From NCBI RefSeq assembly GCF_005484585.1, contig NZ_CP039435.1, positions 1,736,001-1,800,000 on the forward strand: 64,000 nucleotides of DNA, given 5' to 3'. The stretch is from Brevundimonas sp. SGAir0440 (GTDB lineage: Bacteria > Pseudomonadota > Alphaproteobacteria > Caulobacterales > Caulobacteraceae). A program made the translations under genes and the position numbers. Below are positions 37,984 to 46,983 of the stretch, in pieces (positions within the stretch are counted from its first letter, which is position 1; every line of letters begins with the position of its first letter). The notes under the pieces are model-generated. The model was not told where the DNA came from, did no database searches, and saw only the letters and a program-made list of their open reading frames with translations.

Positions 37984-38134
37984 TCTCAGTCGCCGATATC
38001 GGCCGAACAGGCTGACGGTTCACAGGGCCGCCCGGCGCTCCTAGCGGAGACGCCCGGCGGCCTTTACTGTTTCTGACCCGCGCGAATCCGCGATGATTCC
38101 GAAGGGTCGGGCTGGAGATAAGGGAGCACGCACC

Positions 38135-39406
38135 ATGCGCCGCGTCGTCGTTACGGGCATCGGTCTGCTGACCCCCCTGGGTTGGGGCGTCGAGAAGAGC
38201 TGGAAAGGCATTGTCGAGGGACGGTCGGGCATCGGTCCGATCACGGCCTTCGACACCGAGGGCTATGGCTGCACCATCGCCGGTGAAGTGCCGAGCGTGG
38301 ATGGACGCGGCGGCGGCGGCGAAGGCGACTTCGACCCCGACAAGATCATGTCCGCCAAGGACAGGAAGCGCGTCGACGACTTCATCCTGTACGCCATCGC
38401 GGCGGCGGACGAGGCTCTGGCGGATGCGAACTGGAAGCCCGAGACGAACGAGGACAAGGAGCGCACCGGCGTGATGGTCGGCTCCGGCATCGGCGGCCTG
38501 GGGCCCATAGCCGACACGGCGATCGTGCTGAAGGAACAGGGCGTGCGTCGCGTCAGCCCCTTCTTCATCCCCAGCGCCCTGATCAACCTCGCCGGCGGCC
38601 AGATCTCTATTCGCCACGGCCTGAAGGGGCCGAACCATGCGGCGGTGACCGCCTGCGCCACCGGCGCCCACGCCATCGGCGATGCGGCGCGGATGATCGC
38701 GCTGGACGACGCGGACGTGATGGTGGCGGGCGGGGCCGAAAGCTCGATCGTGCCGATCGGCATCGCGGGCTTTCTGGCCTGCAAGGCCCTGTGCACCGCC
38801 TATAATGACACGCCCGAGAAGGCGTCGCGTCCCTATGACCGTGGCCATGCGGGCTTCGTCATGGGCGAAGGCGCCGGCATCCTGGTGCTGGAAGAATATG
38901 AACATGCCAAGGCGCGCGGGGCCAGAATCTATGCCGAGGTCGTGGGCTACGGCATGAGCGGCGACGCCTATCACATCACCGCCCCTTCCGAGGACGGCGA
39001 AGGCGGGGTGCGGGCCATGAAGGCGGCGCTGAAGCGGGCCGGTCTGCAGCCGTCGGACCTGGACTACGTCAACGCCCACGGCACCTCGACCATGGCCGAC
39101 TGGATCGAGTTGAAGGGGATCGAGGGGCTGGTCGGCGATCATGCGCAAAACCTGACCGTCTCCTCGACCAAGTCGATGACGGGACACCTGCTGGGTGCGG
39201 CGGGCGCCATCGAGGCGGCCTTCTGCGTGCTGGCGATCCGCGATCAGATCGCGCCGCCGACCATCAATCTGGACGACCCCGAGATGGAGACGCCTATCGA
39301 CCTGGTCCCCAACACCGCCAAGCCGATGAAGATCGATGTGGCCATGTCCAACAGCTTCGGCTTCGGGGGCACCAACGCCTCGGTGATCTTCAAGAAGGTC
39401 GACTGA
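38135..39406 (+). CDS. fabF: 3-oxoacyl-ACP synthase II FabF
   Basis: A 423-residue condensing enzyme elongating fatty acids. VTACATG holds catalytic Cys174; the two histidines are in NAHGTST and KSMTGHLLGAAG. The C-terminus has SFGFGGTNASV. ATG at 38135 behind AAGGGAGC is chosen; the earlier in-frame start at 38093 adds 14 residues without a domain. mltG follows after one base. Confidence 0.96.
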   Translation: MRRVVVTGIGLLTPLGWGVEKSWKGIVEGRSGIGPITAFDTEGYGCTIAGEVPSVDGRGGGGEGDFDPDKIMSAKDRKRVDDFILYAIAAADEALADANWKPETNEDKERTGVMVGSGIGGLGPIADTAIVLKEQGVRRVSPFFIPSALINLAGGQISIRHGLKGPNHAAVTACATGAHAIGDAARMIALDDADVMVAGGAESSIVPIGIAGFLACKALCTAYNDTPEKASRPYDRGHAGFVMGEGAGILVLEEYEHAKARGARIYAEVVGYGMSGDAYHITAPSEDGEGGVRAMKAALKRAGLQPSDLDYVNAHGTSTMADWIELKGIEGLVGDHAQNLTVSSTKSMTGHLLGAAGAIEAAFCVLAIRDQIAPPTINLDDPEMETPIDLVPNTAKPMKIDVAMSNSFGFGGTNASVIFKKVD

Positions 39407-39407
39407 G

Positions 39408-40568
39408 ATGTTCGGGCGCGGGCGGGTCGAGAAATCCAGCGGGCGGTCGGGCTTTACGGTCTCGCTGCTGACCGCGTCTGCGACCTTCGGCCTGTTCCTG
39501 CTGGTGGCGCTGATCGCCGTCTGGGCGGTCTATTATGCGCCGGGGCCGACCGCGCGGCAGGGCCAGACGACGGTCGTCACCCTGCCCAGCGGGTCCGGCG
39601 TCTCGGCCATCGCGGCGCGGATGAAGGCGGCGGGCGTGATCCGTTCGACGGACCTGTTCCGTGCGGCGGCCACCTTGACCGGCGCGGATCGTCGGCTGCG
39701 GGCCGGCGAATACGAGGTGCCGTCCGGTACGTCCCTGGCCGGGGTGCTGAACCTGCTGGTCGAGGGGCGGGTGGTACGCCATTTCGTGACCCTGCCGGAG
39801 GGTTGGTCGTCGTTGCAGGCGGTGGACATCCTGAACAAGGAGGCCGTGCTGACCGGGATGGTCGCCGAGACGCCCGAGGAAGGCAGCCTTTGGCCCGACA
39901 CCTATGAGGTTTCGCGCGGCGACACCCGCCAGTCGGTGATCGACCGGATGCAGCGCGCGGCGACCGAGAATCTGCGTCTGCTGTGGAGCCAGAGGTCGCC
40001 CGCGACCGTGGCGCGTACGCCGGAAGAGGCGGTGATCCTGGCCTCCATCGTGGAGAAGGAAACGGCGCTGGCGGCGGAGCGGCCCCGCGTGGCGGCGGTG
40101 TTCTCCAATCGTCTGCGGGCCGGGATGCGGCTGGAGAGCGATCCGACCATCGTCTACGGCGTGACCAAAGGGCGCCCGCTGGGGCGGGGCATCCGGCGCT
40201 CGGAGCTGCTGGCCCCGACGCCTTGGAACACCTACCAGATCAACGGGCTGCCGCCGACGCCGATCGCCAATCCGGGCAAGGAGGCGGTCAAGGCGGTGTT
40301 GAACCCGCCGGCCGATCCGGCCCTGTTCTTCGTGGCCGATGGGTCCGGCGGACACGCCTTCGCCCTGACCTATGACGAGCATCTGCAAAACGTCGCGCGG
40401 TGGCGTCAGATCGAGCGCCAGAAGGCGGGCCTGCCGCCGGAAGCGACGCCGCCCGCCACGCCGGGAACCAGTGCGGCGCCGATGACGAGCGAGCCGGCCG
40501 CCGCGTCGGTCGAGAACGGTCAGGCGACGATCACCCTTCCGGCCGGCGCGACGCAGGGGGCCCGATGA
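39408..40568 (+). CDS. mltG: Endolytic transglycosylase MltG
   Basis: A 386-residue inner-membrane enzyme. A single N-terminal anchor (about 14-40) precedes a LysM-like part and the YceG/MltG catalytic domain; ILASIVEKETA holds the catalytic Glu, and SNRLRAGMRLESDPTIVYG and PTPWNTYQINGLPPTPIANPG are diagnostic. It cuts nascent peptidoglycan and may act as a terminase. The C-terminal 40 residues are Pro/Ala-rich and low-complexity. The stop overlaps yicC by four bases. Confidence 0.93.
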   Translation: MFGRGRVEKSSGRSGFTVSLLTASATFGLFLLVALIAVWAVYYAPGPTARQGQTTVVTLPSGSGVSAIAARMKAAGVIRSTDLFRAAATLTGADRRLRAGEYEVPSGTSLAGVLNLLVEGRVVRHFVTLPEGWSSLQAVDILNKEAVLTGMVAETPEEGSLWPDTYEVSRGDTRQSVIDRMQRAATENLRLLWSQRSPATVARTPEEAVILASIVEKETALAAERPRVAAVFSNRLRAGMRLESDPTIVYGVTKGRPLGRGIRRSELLAPTPWNTYQINGLPPTPIANPGKEAVKAVLNPPADPALFFVADGSGGHAFALTYDEHLQNVARWRQIERQKAGLPPEATPPATPGTSAAPMTSEPAAASVENGQATITLPAGATQGAR

Positions 40569-41449
40569 GCCCCCTATCTGGCATGACCGGCTTCGGCCGG
40601 GCCGACGGGGCCGGCGAAGGCTGGACATGGTCGGTCGAGGCGCGCTCGGTCAACGGGCGCAATCTGGAGGTCCGGTTTCGGGGGCCGAACGGTTTCGACG
40701 GGCTGGAGCGCGCGGCCAAGGCGGCCGGCCAGGCGCGGTTCGCGCGGGGCCAGGTCACCATCGGCGTTCAGGCCAAGCGAGCCGAAGCCGGCGAGGCGGC
40801 GGTCACGATCAACGCCGCCGTGCTGGCGCGCTATCTGACGCTGGCGAACGAACTGGCCGAAGACGGCGCAACGCCGCCGTCCGCCGACGGCCTTCTGGCC
40901 CTGCGCGGCGTGATCGAGGCGCCCGAAGAGGCGGACGATCCCGAGGCGCGGGCGGCGGTCGAGGCGGCGATGACCCGCACCGTCGAAGAGGCGCTGGATG
41001 CGCTGAAGGCGTCACGTCAGAACGAGGGCGCGCAACTGACGCCGGTGCTTGACGAATTCATCGCTCGGATCGAGGCGCTGGTCGCCCAGGCGGAAGGCGA
41101 GGCGGCAGCGCAGGTCGAGGCTATTCGTGATCGCTTCACCCGCCGAATCTCCGAACTGGCGCCCGATGCGCCGGGGCTTGAGGACCGAATCTTCCTGGAA
41201 GCGGCCGCTCTGGCGACCAAGGCGGACGTGCGCGAGGAACTGGATCGGTTGACCGCCCATGTCGCTTCGGCGCGCCAGCTTGTGGCCGCGGCGCCCGCCG
41301 GGCGGAAACTCGACTTTCTGATGCAAGAATTCATGCGTGAGGCCAACACGCTGTGCTCGAAATCCGCTACGACCGCGCTCACCGGAATCGGCCTGGAGCT
41401 CAAGGCCGTCATCGAACAGTTGCGTGAGCAGGTCCAGAATGTCGAATGA
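40565..41449 (+). CDS. yicC: YicC family endoribonuclease
   Basis: A 294-residue protein. It begins LSGMTGFGRADG and SVEARSVNGRNLEVRFR and ends with the EFMREANTLCSKS block and a C-terminal helix, which are YicC/DUF1732 hallmarks. E. coli YicC is known to cleave RNA. Its gene usually sits next to gmk, as here, where the two overlap by 11 bases. The ATG at 40565 is preferred to the long upstream frame that lies inside mltG. Confidence 0.92.
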   Translation: MSPLSGMTGFGRADGAGEGWTWSVEARSVNGRNLEVRFRGPNGFDGLERAAKAAGQARFARGQVTIGVQAKRAEAGEAAVTINAAVLARYLTLANELAEDGATPPSADGLLALRGVIEAPEEADDPEARAAVEAAMTRTVEEALDALKASRQNEGAQLTPVLDEFIARIEALVAQAEGEAAAQVEAIRDRFTRRISELAPDAPGLEDRIFLEAAALATKADVREELDRLTAHVASARQLVAAAPAGRKLDFLMQEFMREANTLCSKSATTALTGIGLELKAVIEQLREQVQNVE

Positions 41450-42080
41450 ACGCAGCCCCCGCCGGGGCGTCCTCCTGATCGTCGCCAGTCCCTCGGGCGC
41501 CGGCAAGACCTCGCTGTGCCGCCGGTTGATGGCCGATCACGGCGGGCTGGAGCTGTCCGTCTCCATGACCACGCGCGGCATCCGGCCTGGCGAGGTGCAT
41601 GGGCGCGACTACAACTTCGTCGGCCATGACGAGTTTCAGCGCCTGATCGACGAGGACGCCTTCCTGGAATGGGCGGACGTTCACGGCAATCGCTACGGCA
41701 GCCCGCGCGGGCCCGTGGATAAGGCGCTGGCCGAGGGACGCGACGTGCTGTTCGACATCGACTGGCAAGGCGCGCGTGATGTCGCCGAGAAATGCCCGGA
41801 GGACGCCGTGCGCGTCTTCATCCTGCCGCCCAGCCTGGAAGAGCTGCGTCGTCGTCTCGTTACTCGCTCACAGGACGCCGACGACGTGATCGAGCGCCGC
41901 GTGGCCAACGCCAAGGGCGAGATCGAACACTGCGACGCCTTCGACTATGTGCTGGTGAACGAAGACTTCGATCGATCCTACGCCGAACTGGCCCACATCT
42001 ATCACGCCGAGCGTTCGCGCCGGTTCAGGAACCTGTGGGTCGGCGACTACAAGGCCGCCCTGCTGAACGAAGCCGTCTGA
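41439..42080 (+). CDS. gmk: Guanylate kinase
   Basis: A 213-residue kinase forming GDP from GMP and ATP. The P-loop SPSGAGKTS (17-25), SVSMTTRGIRPGEVHGRDY and FDIDWQGAR are the guanylate kinase signatures. ATG at 41439 overlaps yicC. It is the last gene of the fabD to gmk run; a hairpin follows 6 bases after the stop. Confidence 0.96.
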   Translation: MSNERSPRRGVLLIVASPSGAGKTSLCRRLMADHGGLELSVSMTTRGIRPGEVHGRDYNFVGHDEFQRLIDEDAFLEWADVHGNRYGSPRGPVDKALAEGRDVLFDIDWQGARDVAEKCPEDAVRVFILPPSLEELRRRLVTRSQDADDVIERRVANAKGEIEHCDAFDYVLVNEDFDRSYAELAHIYHAERSRRFRNLWVGDYKAALLNEAV

Positions 42081-42120
42081 AAAAAACAGCGCCACAGGCC
42101 GTGGGGACCTGCGGCGCTGT
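42081..42120 (-). terminator. Hairpin with an A-run, terminator shape for the minus strand
   Basis: After the gmk stop come six A and an inverted repeat, ACAGCGCC(A)CAGG with CCTG(C)GGCGCTGT. The plus strand has no T-run after the stem; read on the minus strand the six A become a T-run. No minus-strand gene is known upstream of it, so its role is unclear. Confidence 0.45.
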
Positions 42121-42276
42121 GGGGTACTCAACGCTACGCTACTGACGCTGTTTTGCGGCCCAGAAGATTTCGGACGGTAAACGCGGCCATAGGGAATGTT
42201 CCGTAGCGCCTCGATATCGCAGGTTTACGACCTGTTCGCCCTCTTGACCTAACGTCAGGCGGTGAACGGGGGTATC

Positions 42277-44028
42277 ATGGGTTTTCTTCATTCGATCGCG
42301 CCTCTTTTGGCCAGCAGCGCCAGGGAGAGGGTCAAGCAGGTCCCCGTCAGGCTTTTGCTGGCCGCCCTGGTCGGTTGGGCGATGACCGAAGCCGGAATGC
42401 TGCAATGGGTCCCGCTGTGGCTGGCGGTCGCGGTTGTGGTTCAGGCATTCGAACTGTGGGCCATGACGCCGTTCAGACGCGCCGAGCCGTCACAAAGGCC
42501 GCTGTCCGTGTTTGTGGCCCTGGCGTCCACCACCGTGATGGCGACGACCTATGCCGTCATGGCCTTGGTGATCTGGTCCACCAATCACCCGGCGCTTGTG
42601 ACGCTCGCCGCCCTGACGATGGCAGGCGGTCTGTTGACCAATGTCGCGTCCGGCATCGCTTCACGAACGATTTTCTTCATCGGCGGCAGCCCTTATCTGG
42701 CGGCGCTGGCCTTGATGCCGGCGATCAAGGTGATCCAGGGCGACACCCGCGGGGTCGTGGTCATGACCCTGTCCGCCGTTCTGTTCGTCGGCATGGTGCT
42801 CAACATCTACTGGCGGGTGCACGGATCACGTGAAGCCGAGGTAAAATCCCGGGCGGAGGCGGAAACGCGGCTGGAACAGGCGCAGGCGGCCATGGCCGAC
42901 CGCGCGGCGATGGCGGCGATCGTCAGCCACGAACTGCGCACGCCCGTCAGCGCCATCTTGGCCGGCGCCCATGTCATTCGTGACGGCGAGTCGCCCGAAC
43001 ACCGCGAGGAGACGGCCGACCTGATCATCGACGCCGGACGATTGATGACCGGCATGCTGAACGACCTGCTGGACCATTCGAAGATGGAAGCGGGCGCGAT
43101 GACGATGGAAAGCCGCGATTTCGAGCTGGGCGATCTGATGCGCGACACGGTGCGGTTCTGGACCGCGCCGGCGGCGGACAAGGGACTGACGCTGGACATG
43201 TCGGGCGTGGACAGCGAGGCGGTGTGGCTGCGAGGGGATCCCTATCGTCTGCGCCAGATCATCAACAACCTGGTATCCAATGCGATCAAGTTCACATCGA
43301 CAGGCGCGATCCGCCTCGAAGCCTCGGCGCCGCGTGTCGATGGAAAACATTGTCTGACCCTCACCGTCACTGACCAGGGGGCCGGCATCGCGCCGGAGGC
43401 GATGAGTCGGCTGTTCACACCCTTCGCCCAAGGGTCCGCCGAGGTCGCGCGCACCTACGGCGGGACAGGCCTGGGCCTGACCGTCAGTCGGGAACTGGCG
43501 CGGTTGATGGGCGGCGACCTGACGGTCGAGAGCACGCCGGGGCAGGGCGCCGCCTTTACCCTTTGCGTCGATCTGCCGGCGGGTCAGCCGACGCAGGCTT
43601 TGGACGGGCAGGAAATGGCGGCGCCCGTTCTGGCCCGGCGGCTTCGCGTCCTGGCCGTGGACGATCATGAGATCAATCGCCGCACGATCTCGCTTGTGCT
43701 TCAGCCTTTGGATGTCGATCTGACCACGGCCTCGGACGGCCATCTGGCGCTGGCGCTGTTGTCGGAGAAGGCGTTCGACGTGGTGCTGATGGATGTGAAT
43801 ATGCCCGGCATCGACGGCAACGAGACGACACGGCGCTTGCGCGCATCGGACGGGCCCAACGCCGCCGCCCCGGTGATCGGCTTCAGCGCCGGCACGGAAG
43901 CCGAACAGGTGCAGGCCTGCTATGCGGCCGGCATGACGGACTGGTTGGCCAAGCCGCTGGAGCCGAAGAAGCTCTACGACGCCTTGCACCGGGCGACATC
44001 GGCCGCGGCACAGGCAAAGGCGGCTTAA
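42277..44028 (+). CDS. Membrane hybrid histidine kinase / response regulator (orphan)
   Basis: About 583 residues. Six hydrophobic segments in the first 180 residues form a membrane sensor with no named input domain. A short coiled linker leads to the HisKA domain with the phospho-acceptor His218 in VSHELRTP, an HATPase domain with N and G boxes (NNLVSNAIKF, DQGAGIA, GGTGLGLTVS), then a C-terminal receiver with Asp506 in LMDVNMPGIDG. There is no partner regulator nearby and no output domain, so it must pass phosphate elsewhere or act through the receiver. GTG at 42262 is an alternative start. Confidence 0.88.
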   Translation: MGFLHSIAPLLASSARERVKQVPVRLLLAALVGWAMTEAGMLQWVPLWLAVAVVVQAFELWAMTPFRRAEPSQRPLSVFVALASTTVMATTYAVMALVIWSTNHPALVTLAALTMAGGLLTNVASGIASRTIFFIGGSPYLAALALMPAIKVIQGDTRGVVVMTLSAVLFVGMVLNIYWRVHGSREAEVKSRAEAETRLEQAQAAMADRAAMAAIVSHELRTPVSAILAGAHVIRDGESPEHREETADLIIDAGRLMTGMLNDLLDHSKMEAGAMTMESRDFELGDLMRDTVRFWTAPAADKGLTLDMSGVDSEAVWLRGDPYRLRQIINNLVSNAIKFTSTGAIRLEASAPRVDGKHCLTLTVTDQGAGIAPEAMSRLFTPFAQGSAEVARTYGGTGLGLTVSRELARLMGGDLTVESTPGQGAAFTLCVDLPAGQPTQALDGQEMAAPVLARRLRVLAVDDHEINRRTISLVLQPLDVDLTTASDGHLALALLSEKAFDVVLMDVNMPGIDGNETTRRLRASDGPNAAAPVIGFSAGTEAEQVQACYAAGMTDWLAKPLEPKKLYDALHRATSAAAQAKAA

Positions 44029-44039
44029 GCCAAGGCAAC

Positions 44040-45164
44040 TTATCCGAGAGCTGCGAACCAAGGCTGCAGACGGCTCAAGGCGTTCTCGATTTCGGGCGTC
44101 GAGACGGCGAAGCTGAAGCGGATGAAGTGGTGGCCTTCGACAGGATCAAAGTCGACGCCGGGCGCGGTGGCGACGCCGGTGTCGCGCAGCAATTGCTCGC
44201 AGAAGGCCACGCTGTCGTTCGTCAGATGGCCGATGTCCGCCCAGATGTAGAAGGCGCCGTCGGGCGGCGCGATCTTGCGCAGACCGAGCGCGGGCAGAGC
44301 GTCCAGCATCAGCTGGCGGTTGCGCGCGTAGGTCTGGATATGGCCTTTCAGCTCATCGATCGCGTCCATGGCCACCAGCCCGGCATGCTGGCTGAGGCTG
44401 GGCGGAGTCAGGAACATGTTGCCGATATAGGCGCGGGCGGCGTCGATGCGCGTTTCCGGAACCAGCAGCCAGCCGAGGCGCCAGCCCGCCATGCTCCAGT
44501 ATTTGGAGAAGCTGTTGATGACCACGGCGTCGGGCGCAAACTGCAGCATCGAGGGCGTTGGGCCGACGTAGCTGAGGCCGTGGTAGATCTCGTCCGAGAC
44601 GATGGCGATGTTGCGTGTGCGGCAGACCTCGGCGATGGCGGCCAGTTCCGCATCGGGGATGATGGTGCCGGTCGGATTGGCGGGGCTGGCGATGATGACG
44701 CCGGCAGGGGCGGGATCCAGCGCCTGCAGTTGGGCGGCGGTGAGCTGGAACCGGGTGTCGGGACCGCAGGCGATCTCCACCGGCTCAAGATGAAGGGCGC
44801 GCAGCGTGTTGCGATAGGCGACGTAACCGGGCCGGGCCAGGGCGATCCGGTCGCCGGGTTTGAACTGGGTGCTGAGCGCCAGAACTAGGGCCGGGGAAGC
44901 GCCGCAGGTCAGCAGGATGCGGTTGGGATCGACAGCGACGCCGTACCGCTCGTCGTACAGGCGCGCGATACGGCCGCGTAGATCGGGACTTTCCCAATAG
45001 CCCATGGCGTCGGCGTCCAGCACCTGATGCGCTCGCGCGATGGCGGCGGCAGGCGCCCCGGTCGAGGGCTGGCCGAACTCCATATGGATGATCGAACGGC
45101 CTTCGCTCTTGAGCTGATGCGCCAGGCGGCTGACGGAGATGGCGCGGAACGGTTCGACGGTCAT
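44040..45164 (-). CDS. PLP-dependent class I/II aminotransferase
   Basis: A 374-residue fold-type I aminotransferase. NPTGTIIPDAEL, VSDEIYHGLSY and NSFSKYWSMAGWRLGW (the last with the PLP-binding Lys) are the class I/II signature; the N-terminus has MEFGQPSTGAPAAA. Substrate could be aspartate, an aromatic amino acid or alanine and cannot be told from sequence. It overlaps rsmA by four bases, so it is the last gene of the lpt-rsmA run. Confidence 0.88.
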   Translation of the reverse strand: MTVEPFRAISVSRLAHQLKSEGRSIIHMEFGQPSTGAPAAAIARAHQVLDADAMGYWESPDLRGRIARLYDERYGVAVDPNRILLTCGASPALVLALSTQFKPGDRIALARPGYVAYRNTLRALHLEPVEIACGPDTRFQLTAAQLQALDPAPAGVIIASPANPTGTIIPDAELAAIAEVCRTRNIAIVSDEIYHGLSYVGPTPSMLQFAPDAVVINSFSKYWSMAGWRLGWLLVPETRIDAARAYIGNMFLTPPSLSQHAGLVAMDAIDELKGHIQTYARNRQLMLDALPALGLRKIAPPDGAFYIWADIGHLTNDSVAFCEQLLRDTGVATAPGVDFDPVEGHHFIRFSFAVSTPEIENALSRLQPWFAALG

Positions 45165-45970
45165 TGAAGAGCATCCGCCAGTCGCAGGAAGCCCGCGACA
45201 TCGATGGTTTCGGCGCGGGCGTCGGGCTCAATGCCGGCGGCCTCGCACAGGGCGGCGCCGCCCAGCTGTTTCAGACTGGACCGCAGCATTTTGCGGCGCT
45301 GGCCGAAGGCGGCGGCGGTGACGCGTTCCAGCTTCTTCAGGCGTTCCGGCGACGGGCGCTCATCCAGCGGAACCAGATGGACGACGGCCGAGGCCACCTT
45401 GGGCGGCGGGGTGAAGGCGGCGGCGGGCAGATGCATGACGATGCGGGCGGTGCAGACGGCCTGGGCGATGACCGCCAGACGGCCGTACGCGTCCTCGCCT
45501 GGGCCTGCGGCGACGCGCTCGGCGACCTCCTTTTGGAACATGAGCGTCAGGCTGTGGGGCAGCCATGAGCCGGTCAGCCATTTGATCAGCAGGGCGGTGC
45601 CGACGTTATAGGGCAGGTTGGACACCAGATGGGTCGGGCCGGAGACCAGATCGGCCTCCTTCACCTTCAGCGCATCGGCTTCCACGAGGGTCAGACGGCC
45701 GGAGCCGTCGTCCAGTTCGGTCAGCAAGGGAATGAAGCGCGGATCCTTTTCCACCAGGACCACGGCGCCGGCGTCTGATTCCAGCAGGGCGCGCGTCAGG
45801 CCGCCGGGGCCGGGGCCGACCTCGATCACCGCGCGACCGTCGAACGGACCGGCCAGACGCACGATCTTGCGGGTGACGTTCAGGTCCAGCAGGAAATGCT
45901 GGCCGAAGCTCTTCTTGGCCGAAAGGCCGTGGGCGTCGAGGGTTTCGCGGAGAGAGGGAAGGTCGGTCAC
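45161..45970 (-). CDS. rsmA: 16S rRNA dimethyladenosine transferase RsmA (KsgA)
   Basis: A 269-residue SAM-dependent enzyme dimethylating two adjacent adenosines near the 3' end of 16S rRNA. KKSFGQHFLLDLNV, VIEVGPGPGGLTRALL and VSNLPYNVGTALLIKWL are the RsmA motifs. GTG start at 45970, eight bases after pdxA ends. The surA-pdxA-rsmA order is conserved in many proteobacteria. Confidence 0.95.
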   Translation of the reverse strand: MTDLPSLRETLDAHGLSAKKSFGQHFLLDLNVTRKIVRLAGPFDGRAVIEVGPGPGGLTRALLESDAGAVVLVEKDPRFIPLLTELDDGSGRLTLVEADALKVKEADLVSGPTHLVSNLPYNVGTALLIKWLTGSWLPHSLTLMFQKEVAERVAAGPGEDAYGRLAVIAQAVCTARIVMHLPAAAFTPPPKVASAVVHLVPLDERPSPERLKKLERVTAAAFGQRRKMLRSSLKQLGGAALCEAAGIEPDARAETIDVAGFLRLADALQ

Positions 45971-45978
45971 ACGCCCTG

Positions 45979-46983
45979 TTAGCGCGCGGCGCGGGCCTCC
46001 GCCATCTCCGATGCCAGGCGAATGGCGGCGATCAGGCTGTCTGCACGCGCGACGTCCTTGCCGGCGATGTCAAAGCCGGTCCCGTGATCAGGCGAGGTGC
46101 GGATGATGGGCAGGCCCAGGGAGACATTGACCCCGCCCCAGAAGTCTAGCGTCTTGACCGGGATCAGGGCCTGGTCGTGATACATGCAGATGGCGGCGTC
46201 ATAAGTCGCGCGCGCCTCGTCATGGAACAGGGTGTCGGCGGGTCGGGGGTCGGTGATGTCGATGCCCTCGGCGCGAAGCTGTTCGGCGATGGGGATCAGG
46301 ATGTCGCGTTCCTGCAGACCAAGGGCGCCGCCTTCGCCCGCGTGGGGATTGAGGGCCGCCATGGCCAGTCGCGGGCGAGCGATGGCGAAGTCGCGTTTCA
46401 AACTTTCGTGGACGACGCGGGCGGTGCGGGCGACGCGCTCGGCCGTGACCAGTTCCGGCACCTGGTCCAGGGCGACGTGAATGGTGACGAGGCAGGCGCG
46501 CAGGTCTTGGGCCGTCAGCATCATCACGGGCCCGCGCGTACCGGCGTATGGCGCATCGGCCGTCAGTTCGGCGATGAACTCGGTATGGCCGGGAAAGCGA
46601 AAGCCCGAGGCGTACATCGGCGCCTTGGCGATCGGGGCGGTGACGACGCCGGACGCCTCGCCGGACAGGGCGAAGCTTACCGCCTCCTCGATGCCGTCCG
46701 CGACGGCCGAGGCATTGGCCGGATCGGGCGACCCGACCAGGACCGGCGCGGGGAGGGGGCGATGGATGATCGGGAGGGCGGATCCGAACAGGCCGCCGGC
46801 CTCGCCGGGAACCCCAATCTCGGCCACGGGAACACCCTGCGTCCGCATCAGCGCCGCGTCGCCGATGACGGCGAAGGCCGTCTGGTCGGCACGCAACGCT
46901 TTCCAGGCGGCGGCCACGATCTCCGGCCCGACGCCGGCGGGTTCGCCCAGCGTCAAAACCAGAGGCGCGACCGCTGGGGTCAT
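45979..46983 (-). CDS. pdxA: 4-hydroxythreonine-4-phosphate dehydrogenase PdxA
   Basis: A 334-residue zinc enzyme of vitamin B6 synthesis oxidising 4-phosphohydroxy-L-threonine. LTLGEPAGVGPEIV starts the protein; GHTEFIAEL, LNPHAGEGGALG and MYHDQALIPVKTLDFW carry the metal-binding His residues, and TSPDHGTGFDIAG the substrate loop. ATG at 46983 overlaps surA by four bases. PLP made through this enzyme is the cofactor of the aminotransferase two genes downstream. Confidence 0.94.
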   Translation of the reverse strand: MTPAVAPLVLTLGEPAGVGPEIVAAAWKALRADQTAFAVIGDAALMRTQGVPVAEIGVPGEAGGLFGSALPIIHRPLPAPVLVGSPDPANASAVADGIEEAVSFALSGEASGVVTAPIAKAPMYASGFRFPGHTEFIAELTADAPYAGTRGPVMMLTAQDLRACLVTIHVALDQVPELVTAERVARTARVVHESLKRDFAIARPRLAMAALNPHAGEGGALGLQERDILIPIAEQLRAEGIDITDPRPADTLFHDEARATYDAAICMYHDQALIPVKTLDFWGGVNVSLGLPIIRTSPDHGTGFDIAGKDVARADSLIAAIRLASEMAEARAAR

